Positions 10,332 to 18,208 of a stretch of 35,520 nucleotides of DNA are shown piece by piece. The stretch is from positions 1-35,520 of the forward strand of contig CALEDI010000328.1 of the NCBI GenBank assembly GCA_937949535.1, in the 5' to 3' direction. Made by a program: the position numbers and the translations under genes. A model generated the notes under the pieces. It was not told the DNA's origin. It made no database searches and worked only from the letters and a program-made list of their open reading frames with translations. The DNA comes from an uncultured Lewinella sp. (GTDB lineage: Bacteria; Bacteroidota; Bacteroidia; Chitinophagales; Saprospiraceae). Each line of letters starts with the position of its first letter. The first letter of the stretch is position 1.

Positions 10332-11969
10332 ATGTTCAGCAAATATCTTCTTCTCTGCGGTCTGTTTTTCACCGCCACCACTACCCTACTCGCCCAAACT
10401 GATCTGGACGACAATGAGGTAACCGTAGTCTCCAACTTCGAGGCACGGCTAAAGGAGGCCACCCGCGTAAAGGTGGTAGGCGTAAAACCACCAGCAGACA
10501 CCTCTCGCCGCCGACAGCAGTACTCCGTCGTTGACCGCCCAATCGCCATCGAATATCCCGCTCCAGTAATTCGCCCAAGGGGCGTATCCCGCAAAAAAGC
10601 AGAGCCCGGCAAAAACGGGTACATCGGCATCGGTGCTGGCTTCCCCGGAGCATTGTACGGAGACCTCAGCTATGACCTAAGTGCTGTAGAAAACGCAGAA
10701 CTAGGCATCTACGCCAACCACTTCAGCTTCAACAACAACGGAAACGTAGAAAACCAAAAATCTAGCGACACCCGCTTCGGCGTTGGCGGAACCTACCTCT
10801 TCGATCAAGGCTTTGCCGTTAGCGGAGCAGCAGACTTTACCGCCCAAAGCCGCTACTACTATGGCTACAACTTCCCCGAATCATCAACGGACTCCGTACC
10901 AAGTTTCACCGACGACCAGGTCCGCCAACGCTTCAACATCACCGACATCAGCGCCGACATCTTCAACGGCGTACGTACCGCAGCAGACTTAGACTATAAA
11001 GCAGGTGTTTCCCTTTACCTAATGGACGGAGACCCCGCCGTCCGGGAGTCCAACATCGACATCAATGTACAAGCCACCAAATGGATTTCCGACAAACAAC
11101 CCCTCGACATTAAGCTGCGGGCCGACTTCACCACCTACAAAGACACCAGTAGCCAAAAGCTCAACAACGTATACTTAAGCCCAAGCTACACCACCGCCAT
11201 CGCTGGCCGCTACCGCCTCAAAATCGGGGTAAACCTGACCAGCCAAGACGACGACTTCGACATCTTCCCCGACGTGAGCCTCAACGCGCCCATCATCGAC
11301 GGTTTGCTGTCCGCTTTTGTTGGTGCTGAAGGCAGCATCCAGAAAAACACCCTCCGTACCCTGAGCGAGTACAACCCTTGGGTTCGCCCACGGTTGCGGG
11401 TACGCACCTCGGAGTACCTCCGGTTTTACGGCGGTGTAGAGGGCACTTTCTCTGGCGTAGCTTACCGCGCAGAAGCCAGCTACAAAAACCTCGACAACCT
11501 AGCGACCTTCCAGCTAGACCGTAGCAGTGCCATCCCCCAATTCCAAATCACTTACGACGACGGAAGCATCTTCACCCTCCAAGCCTCCGGAACCATGGAG
11601 CCGATCAAGAACCTCAAAGTAAACGCCTCCGTTGCGCAGCGTGTGTACAACTTAGAAAATCAAGAAAAAGCTTGGCATCTCCCCAGTTTCAGCCTCAACG
11701 CTGGCGCAGACTACAAACTGGAGAAACAAAACGTAACTTTCGGCGCAGACCTCTACCTAGAAAACGGCCTCCCCTACCAAGACGCCGCCGGTGAGGCCCA
11801 AACCCTCTCTCCACTCATTGACCTCAACCTGAACGGAGAGTACGGCTTTAGCGAAAACTTCAGCGCATGGCTAAAGGTCAACAACCTGCTCGGCAACAAC
11901 CGGGAACGGTTCGTGCAGTACCCAACCATCGGGCTCAATCTGCTGGTGGGCGTTTCGGCGAAGTTCTAG
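10332..11969 (+). CDS. Outer-membrane beta-barrel / TonB-receptor-like protein
   Basis: Signal peptide (MFSKYLLLCGLFFTATTTLLAQ), alternating beta-strand pattern, terminal LNLLVGVSAKF; follows the TPR gene in tandem. Confidence 0.75.
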   Translation: MFSKYLLLCGLFFTATTTLLAQTDLDDNEVTVVSNFEARLKEATRVKVVGVKPPADTSRRRQQYSVVDRPIAIEYPAPVIRPRGVSRKKAEPGKNGYIGIGAGFPGALYGDLSYDLSAVENAELGIYANHFSFNNNGNVENQKSSDTRFGVGGTYLFDQGFAVSGAADFTAQSRYYYGYNFPESSTDSVPSFTDDQVRQRFNITDISADIFNGVRTAADLDYKAGVSLYLMDGDPAVRESNIDINVQATKWISDKQPLDIKLRADFTTYKDTSSQKLNNVYLSPSYTTAIAGRYRLKIGVNLTSQDDDFDIFPDVSLNAPIIDGLLSAFVGAEGSIQKNTLRTLSEYNPWVRPRLRVRTSEYLRFYGGVEGTFSGVAYRAEASYKNLDNLATFQLDRSSAIPQFQITYDDGSIFTLQASGTMEPIKNLKVNASVAQRVYNLENQEKAWHLPSFSLNAGADYKLEKQNVTFGADLYLENGLPYQDAAGEAQTLSPLIDLNLNGEYGFSENFSAWLKVNNLLGNNRERFVQYPTIGLNLLVGVSAKF

Positions 11970-12002
11970 CCAAATCTCCCCAACAAGCCATAACTTGCCC
12001 CC

Positions 12003-13022
12003 ATGCAAGTAAACCTGACCTCCGATACCGCTACCAAGCCGACCCCAGCAATGCTAAAGGCGATGTTCGCCGCCGAAGTAGGCGACGATGTCTTCCGCCA
12101 AGACCCTACCGTAAACGAGCTTGAGGCAACTGCCGCAGCGCGCTTCGGGATGGAAGCGGCGTTGTATTGCCCCTCCGGAACCATGACCAACCAGCTGGCC
12201 ATCAAGTGCCATACCCAAGCACTAGACGAGGTGCTCTGCGAGGAAAAAAGCCACATTTACCAATACGAAGGTGCGGTATACAGCATGTTCTCCAGCGTTG
12301 GTGTTAACCTGATTCGTGGTGAGCGGGGGAAAATCCTTCCGGGGCAAGTGACGGCAGCGGTAAAGCCGCGCTACGACTGGCTACCGATCAGTCGCCTACT
12401 GGTCATCGAGAACACCTGCAATAAAGGCGGTGGATCGGTTTATACTATTCAGGAGGCGCGGACGCTGGTGCAAGAGGCCAAATCCTCCGGTTTAGCAGTG
12501 CACCTAGACGGCGCTCGCCTGTTCAATGCGCTGGTAGAAACCAAAGAAAGCCCCACGGAATGGGGCCAACTGTTCGATACCATCAGCATCTGTTTAAGCA
12601 AAGGCCTTGGTGCGCCGGTGGGCAGCCTTCTCCTCGGCCCAGCAGAGCTCATCGCTCGTGCCCGCCGCTACCGCAAAGTCATCGGCGGAGGTATGCGCCA
12701 AGCGGGTTACCTCGCCGCCGCAGGCCTCTACGCCCTCAACCACCACGTAGACCGCCTAGCAGAAGACAACGCCCGCGCCCGAAGACTGGCCGCAGCACTC
12801 GCTCCCCTACCCTTCGTCGCATCCGTAGAAAAGACCGAGACCAACATCTGCATCTTCCACCTCGCCGCAGACCTCATGGCGGCCGACTTCCTCGAAACCC
12901 TCGCCAGCCACGGCATTCAAGCCGTGCCCTTCGGCCCCCAGACGGTGCGCTTCACCACCCACCTCGGCGTTACGGATGAAATGATCGACTATGTCATCAA
13001 TACCTGCTCGTCTCTATCCTAA
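12003..13022 (+). CDS. ltaE: Low-specificity L-threonine aldolase
   Basis: MQVNLTSDTATKPTPAMLKAMFAAEVGDDVFRQDPTVNELEATAAARFGMEAALYCPSGTMTNQLAI; HLDGARLFNA; CLSKGLGAPVGSLLLG. Confidence 0.93.
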   Translation: MQVNLTSDTATKPTPAMLKAMFAAEVGDDVFRQDPTVNELEATAAARFGMEAALYCPSGTMTNQLAIKCHTQALDEVLCEEKSHIYQYEGAVYSMFSSVGVNLIRGERGKILPGQVTAAVKPRYDWLPISRLLVIENTCNKGGGSVYTIQEARTLVQEAKSSGLAVHLDGARLFNALVETKESPTEWGQLFDTISICLSKGLGAPVGSLLLGPAELIARARRYRKVIGGGMRQAGYLAAAGLYALNHHVDRLAEDNARARRLAAALAPLPFVASVEKTETNICIFHLAADLMAADFLETLASHGIQAVPFGPQTVRFTTHLGVTDEMIDYVINTCSSLS

Positions 13023-13708
13023 GCAAGGTAACTGAACAGCAGGTTTAGCTTACTCGCATGCCGCCCAAAGTCCATCATCGTTGTTGGGGAAGCACTGTCT
13101 ACCACAACCTGTACCCAAGTACGGCCGCGCACGGTAGGCTTTACCCAAACCTCTATGACTTCGCCAAACTTCCCGGAAGAACTCGGTGCGAGAGAGGCCG
13201 AGATTCGTCCGGCAGGCCGGTCGGCCTTTTCCATCGTCATGCCCGCTTTTTTGAGGGCTTGGGTCACCTGATGAAAAGCCGCGCCGTAGGTCTTCACCAA
13301 CTCTATACTCCGTTCTTTCTTAGACGGAGAGCCTTTATAAACGACCTCCCCTTTGAAGCCCATCGCTTCTTCGGGCTTGGGCTGAACTTCTTTTTCCGGA
13401 GCGGGGGCTAGTTTGAATTTCTCTACTGGCTTTGCTTCGGCTGCATCTGCTTTCTTTTGCGGTTGGTGCTCTTGTACGACATCCCGTAGCCCGCCGGATA
13501 TCCGGCTACGCACACGAGAGATGTCTTCCTTGTTCAGTGTGCCTAGGTCAATGCGTTCACTTAATTCTCGGAGTCGTTTTTCCAATTGGGAGATACGGCT
13601 CAGGTCTGGATGGTCAGGCGCGACCAGCTCTTTCAATTGGTCAATCGCTTCTTGCAGTTGCTCGGCGGCAATGAGGCTTAGTAGTGTCCGTTTTTCTGTT
13701 TTGTTCAT
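13019..13708 (-). CDS. Protein with N-terminal effector-associated-domain-11-like helical module and an unassigned C-terminal domain
   Basis: N-terminus LLSLIAAEQLQEAIDQLKELVAPDHPDLSRISQLEKRLRELSERIDLGTLNKEDISRVRSRISGGLRDVV resembles the EAD11 pattern; K/P/E-rich linker; C-terminal alpha/beta-like region. Confidence 0.6.
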   Translation of the reverse strand: MNKTEKRTLLSLIAAEQLQEAIDQLKELVAPDHPDLSRISQLEKRLRELSERIDLGTLNKEDISRVRSRISGGLRDVVQEHQPQKKADAAEAKPVEKFKLAPAPEKEVQPKPEEAMGFKGEVVYKGSPSKKERSIELVKTYGAAFHQVTQALKKAGMTMEKADRPAGRISASLAPSSSGKFGEVIEVWVKPTVRGRTWVQVVVDSASPTTMMDFGRHASKLNLLFSYLA

Positions 13709-13836
13709 GGTATTTAAATGGCACTTGCCCTCAAGGTAGCAAGAATTCGATAAAGGCTTTTACGAACTTTGGGCGATAACGCTGGTGCAATGATCGTTCA
13801 AAGGAGCAAATGTCATAAGCCCTAAAATAAGCATCG

Positions 13837-13868
13837 GCCCGTTACAGTGAAGTAACGAGCCGAAAACT
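13837..13868 (-). terminator. Hairpin terminator downstream of the 13920-14525 minus gene
   Basis: TCGGCCCGTTAC-agtgaa-GTAACGAGCCGA hairpin in the gap after the stop; only a weak T tract. Confidence 0.4.
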
Positions 13869-13919
13869 CTAAAGAGGAATGACTTAAATGTAAATGGGAT
13901 AATTCTTTGTTTAGCGGTC

Positions 13920-14525
13920 TTATTGGTTGCGGCGGCTAGCAGAGGCTTTAGCCTTGTCTGCTTTCTTAGCGCGGCGGCTGGAAGAGCTGTATACCTCGTC
14001 GTAAGCATCAGTGCTGCTGTTGGCGCGGCGGCTGCGGGTTGCGCGGCGGTCATCTCCACCTTGTTGGGTACGAACGCGGGTGGTCGTGTTGCCATTGGAA
14101 GTGCTTGGGCGAGTACGGGTTCCTACGTTGGTTCCACGGCCAGTGCTGCCAAAGATTTGGCCAAAGCTGCCGCCAGTACGGCGAGTGCTCTGCGCGCTAC
14201 CGTTGCTGGTACGTGCGTTACCGCCCGGGGGGCAGTAGTTCGGGTCGTTGTTGCGCTGGCGAGGCGTAGTGTTGGTACGCGGGCGCGGAGTAGTATTGGT
14301 ACGTGTCCGAGTAGTACCACGGTTAGAAGCTGAAGGGCGCGTAGAGGTTCCACGGTTAGAGGCCGATGTACGGGTAGTACGGGTTGCGGTACTTTGTGTT
14401 GGAGTTGTTGTAGCGGTACTTGTCTCGCTCGTAGTAGGGTTGTTTGGCCGCTGAGCTTGAGCTGTAGGCGAAAACAAAACGGCAAAAAGGACGAGTGCGA
14501 AAGTAAATAGGATTGACTGTTTCAT
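13920..14525 (-). CDS. Secreted low-complexity Thr/Ser/Arg-rich basic protein
   Basis: Signal peptide MKQSILFTFALVLFAVLFSPTAQAQ then repeats such as TSASNRGTSTRPSASNRGTTRTRTNTTPRPRTNTTPRQR. Confidence 0.65.
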   Translation of the reverse strand: MKQSILFTFALVLFAVLFSPTAQAQRPNNPTTSETSTATTTPTQSTATRTTRTSASNRGTSTRPSASNRGTTRTRTNTTPRPRTNTTPRQRNNDPNYCPPGGNARTSNGSAQSTRRTGGSFGQIFGSTGRGTNVGTRTRPSTSNGNTTTRVRTQQGGDDRRATRSRRANSSTDAYDEVYSSSSRRAKKADKAKASASRRNQ

Positions 14526-14675
14526 AACTGTTGCATTGTTTATTATGACTGCAAGTACGGGCCTTCAAGCCTCTTCCACCAACTTATCAGGTTCGTTTAA
14601 CCCGCTTTTGACTTTTACGAAGCCATTTCATACCAAACCGTTAACGTCCTCAAAATCTGTTAACATGAGCCATAA

Positions 14676-15284
14676 TTACTGAATCTCGGCCCCAGCGGTC
14701 CGCATTTCCTCAATGGCACCTTCCACATCTCCCGGAGCCATTTCTACGCCGCGCGTAGCATACCTTAATAAGGTAGTCTTGAAACCTTCGGAGAGGGCGT
14801 CTAGAACGGTGAACTTCACGCAGTAGTCTGTCGCAACGCCAAGTACGTGTACTTCCTCGATGCCTTGCTCCTTCAGCCATTCGGCCATCCCGGTAGATTT
14901 CCGGTGGCCGTTGTCGTAGAAGCCGCTGTAGCTGTCTACTTCTGGGTCTGTCCCTTTGGGAAAGACCTTTGTTATGCTTTCGGTGTCTAGGCCAGCGACG
15001 AACTCTGCTCCCCAGGTTTCCTGAACGCAGTGAATGGGCCAAAGTATTTGCTGCAACCCGTGGAGGTCAATTACCTGCCCCGGTTTCCGCCAAGGGTGGT
15101 TGGCGGCAAACGACCCGTGGTTGGCAGGGTGCCAGTCTTGTGTAGCCACAATGGTCTGGTAGTCTTTCATCAGGTTATTAGCCATAGGGATGATTTCATC
15201 CGCCTCCCCAACGGGCAACATTCCGGTAGGCATAAAGTCTACTTGGAGGTCTACGAGAATGAGGGCAATGTTAGAAGCTTGCAT
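14676..15284 (-). CDS. pncA: Nicotinamidase / pyrazinamidase
   Basis: ALILVDLQVDFMPTGMLPV, ATQDWHPANHGSFAANH, WPIHCVQETWGAEF, VLGVATDYCVKFTVLDA. Confidence 0.95.
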   Translation of the reverse strand: MQASNIALILVDLQVDFMPTGMLPVGEADEIIPMANNLMKDYQTIVATQDWHPANHGSFAANHPWRKPGQVIDLHGLQQILWPIHCVQETWGAEFVAGLDTESITKVFPKGTDPEVDSYSGFYDNGHRKSTGMAEWLKEQGIEEVHVLGVATDYCVKFTVLDALSEGFKTTLLRYATRGVEMAPGDVEGAIEEMRTAGAEIQ

Positions 15285-15451
15285 TTACACTTAGTTTAAA
15301 CCTAAAGCAAAGATACGAATTAATCGCCAATAAGATGTTAACGGGGATTAGGCAGCCGAACAATTAAGGTTCGGTTCGGATTAGTGGGGTGTTAAACTTC
15401 TACACTTTAGATCCGTCTCAAAAAAGATTACTTACTAGACTCCCCAGCCAA

Positions 15452-17914
15452 ATGCCTTTGCTTTTCAACTCCCCCTTGCACCTGCGTGCGCGCCTCTTCC
15501 TATTTTTCTCGCTGCTATCCTTGCTTTCTTTTGCACAGCCCCAGCCAGCATCTTCCCCCGGAAAGGTAGTTGGGACGCTGATAGACGCTGACACGGAAGA
15601 GCCTATTGGCTTCGCCAACGTCATCATTTACACTACCCGCGACAGCATGCTGACGGGTACTACCACAGATATTGACGGCAAATTCGAGTTCGAGAACGTT
15701 CCTCCGGGCGGCTACCGCGTAGAGATGAGCTTCATCGGTTACGACACCGAAAATCGGGACGTAGAGCTCAGCGAAATTGAGCGTGTTTTCTCCATCGGAG
15801 ACGTCTTCTTGGGTACCGCAGGGCAAGACCTAGACGAAGTAGTCGTTACGGCCGAGCGTGCAGTGATGGAGCTTGGCCTAGACCGCAAGGTTTTCAACGT
15901 AGAAAAATCAGTAGCCGCCGCAGGCGGCTCCGCCGAAGACCTACTGCGCCAACTGCCCAGCATCAGCGTTGACCTAGAAGGCAACGTATCCTTGCGCGGC
16001 TCCGGCAATGTCCGTTTCCTCATCAACGGTCGGCCTTCCGGTCTTGTTGGTTCAGACCCGGCTACCTACCTCAAGTCCCTCTCGGCCACCAACATAGAAC
16101 GCATCGAGGTAATTACCAACCCCGGCGCGGCCTACGACCCCGACGGGACGGCGGGCCTGATTAACATTGTGTTGAAAAACAAGCGCGACGATGGCTTCAA
16201 CGCCTCCATCAACCTCAATGCGGGCACCAACAACAAATTTGACGGCAGCCTAGACCTGAACTGGCGCAAAGGCAAGTTCAACACCTTTGCCGGTATAAGT
16301 GGTCGTTCCGACGAACGCTTCTTCCAGGGTTTTCGCGATCAAACGGGCGTGATTGAAGACAGCACCTTCAGCCGGAGATTCACTTTTGATGGAGATCGGA
16401 TCCGGAAGTCAACCACCTTCAAGCTGGGAACAGAATACAGCTTGGGTAAGCGCGCCACCTTCGGTTTGCAGGGCAACTACCAACTTGAAAACGGACAGAG
16501 CAACAACGAACGCATCACCCGCTTCTTCAACTCTGCCGGAGAACTGGACCGCGAGAGCAACCGCTTGGAAACCGAGCCTTCAGACGAGACGAACTACGAG
16601 GTAAGCGCAGACTACACCACGACCTTCAAAAAAGAAGGCCGCAAGCTGTCTGCCAACATACGCTACAGCCAAAACGACGAATCTGAGCAAGAAAACTACG
16701 ACGAAGTCATCGTTGATGGCAATGGTGTATTACTTGAAGACCTGCTTCAACAAAGCCCAGCTCTAGAAGACCGGACACAAGTTGTTGCACAGCTAGACTA
16801 CGAGCAAGCCATCGGAGAGTTCAAACTCACCACCGGCTGGCGCTCTACCCTTCAGGAACTAACAACGGACTCGGAGTTCGCTACTTTCGACGGCAACGCC
16901 TTCATCGTGAATGAGCAGCAGAGCAACCTGTTCAATTACCAGGAAGACATCCACGCGCTCTACGCCACCTTCGGCGGAAAAGTCAACGCGATCACCTTCA
17001 ACGCAGGCCTACGGGTAGAGCAAGCCTATACCACCAGTACGCTATTGGAGCCAGACTTTGAGGCCTTTGAAAACGACTACTTCAAGGTATACCCCAGTGT
17101 TTTTGCGGGTTATGCCTTTGATGACAACACTACTTTGCAGGCCAGCTATAGCCGCCGGATCAACCGGCCACGATCTAGGGCCCTCAACCCCTTCATCGAC
17201 CGAGGCGACCCCTTCAACCTACGCGGGGGCAATCCCTTTCTTTTGCCCGAACTCATCAACAGTTTCGAGCTGAACGTGCAGCAGCGCCACAGCTTGGGCA
17301 CACTAACGGCGGGCGTCTACTTCCGCCAACTCAACGACATCATCAGCCGCATCAACATCACCCAACCGGGAGGTGTCACCTTGGGGACCCGTGGGAACCT
17401 AGACCGAGGGCGCAACTACGGTATTGAGGTCATCAATACCCTCCGCATCGGTAAAAAACTGGAATTGACGGCGAGTGCGAACGGCTACAAGTCTGAAATC
17501 ATCGGTAGTGCAGACGACGAAGCGATAGACGCCAACGGCTACCTCTTTAGCGGTCGGGTTCAGGGCGGTTATCAACTGCCTGCCGACATTCAGGCGCAGT
17601 TCACGTACTTCTACCGCAGCCCCGGCGTGCGGCCGCAGGGCCGCATCGGGACCATCCAGAGTCTAGACCTTGGTTTCCGGAAGGAAATACTGGACAAGCG
17701 AGGTGCCATCACGCTCCGAGCAACCGACATTTTCAATACCCGCAGGTACCAGTTTGATACAGAACTTGCGGACCTGACCACGCGCAGCCAGTTTCAACGA
17801 GAGAGCCGCATCGTGTACATCGGCTTCCAATACAGCCTGCAACAGTTGAAGCCCGAACGCAAGCGCGGTGGTCGTGGGGGCGGCGGAGATGATGGCGGAG
17901 GTGGAGACTTTTAG
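15452..17914 (+). CDS. TonB-dependent receptor / outer membrane beta-barrel with carboxypeptidase-regulatory-like N-domain
   Basis: Likely start at MPLLFNSPLHLRARLFLFFSLL (ORF begins 15389); GTLIDADTEEPIGFANVIIY; plug domain EDLLRQLPSISVDLEGNVSLRGSGNVRFLINGRPS; C-terminal barrel and Gly/Asp tail. Confidence 0.9.
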   Translation: MPLLFNSPLHLRARLFLFFSLLSLLSFAQPQPASSPGKVVGTLIDADTEEPIGFANVIIYTTRDSMLTGTTTDIDGKFEFENVPPGGYRVEMSFIGYDTENRDVELSEIERVFSIGDVFLGTAGQDLDEVVVTAERAVMELGLDRKVFNVEKSVAAAGGSAEDLLRQLPSISVDLEGNVSLRGSGNVRFLINGRPSGLVGSDPATYLKSLSATNIERIEVITNPGAAYDPDGTAGLINIVLKNKRDDGFNASINLNAGTNNKFDGSLDLNWRKGKFNTFAGISGRSDERFFQGFRDQTGVIEDSTFSRRFTFDGDRIRKSTTFKLGTEYSLGKRATFGLQGNYQLENGQSNNERITRFFNSAGELDRESNRLETEPSDETNYEVSADYTTTFKKEGRKLSANIRYSQNDESEQENYDEVIVDGNGVLLEDLLQQSPALEDRTQVVAQLDYEQAIGEFKLTTGWRSTLQELTTDSEFATFDGNAFIVNEQQSNLFNYQEDIHALYATFGGKVNAITFNAGLRVEQAYTTSTLLEPDFEAFENDYFKVYPSVFAGYAFDDNTTLQASYSRRINRPRSRALNPFIDRGDPFNLRGGNPFLLPELINSFELNVQQRHSLGTLTAGVYFRQLNDIISRINITQPGGVTLGTRGNLDRGRNYGIEVINTLRIGKKLELTASANGYKSEIIGSADDEAIDANGYLFSGRVQGGYQLPADIQAQFTYFYRSPGVRPQGRIGTIQSLDLGFRKEILDKRGAITLRATDIFNTRRYQFDTELADLTTRSQFQRESRIVYIGFQYSLQQLKPERKRGGRGGGGDDGGGGDF

Positions 17915-17928
17915 GAAGGGCCTGAACC

Positions 17929-18070
17929 TAGGGTGTGTAATCTGCCTATGCATTTAGCCCGCCGACTATCATTAAAACGCGCAGCGTTTTTATAAGCCCC
18001 TCCCCCGTGGGGAGGGGTTTGGGGAGGGGGTTTTACGCGGAGAGAATACATTACAGATTACACTGTACTA
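17929..18070. repeat. MITE-like palindromic element, copy B (contains 63-bp core 17973-18035)
   Basis: Imperfect terminal inverted repeats (GTGTAATCTG 17935-17944 / CAGATTACAC 18054-18063) flanked by direct repeat GGCCTGAACC at 17919-17928 and 18071-18080. Confidence 0.6.
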
Positions 18071-18208
18071 GGCCTGAACCGGTGCCGAAACCTCCTCCTT
18101 GCACCTGCGGCCGCGCCCAAAATGCCTTTGTAGCACAGATACCACAAGACGATGACAGAATAACTATTCCCCCATCTTACTTTTGTGGGCATCGAAAAGC
18201 AAGTGTAC

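Noticed and set aside
17627-17645. GTGCGGCCGCAGGGCC as another copy of the iterated motif
   Set aside because: Shares only the GCGGCCGCAGG core, lacks GCACCTGCG, and is in GC-rich coding sequence; probably chance.
18101-18117. GCGGCCGC-containing motif as cloning-linker contamination (NotI)
   Set aside because: Present inside intact coding frames at several loci and with diverged variants lacking the NotI site, so it is native sequence.
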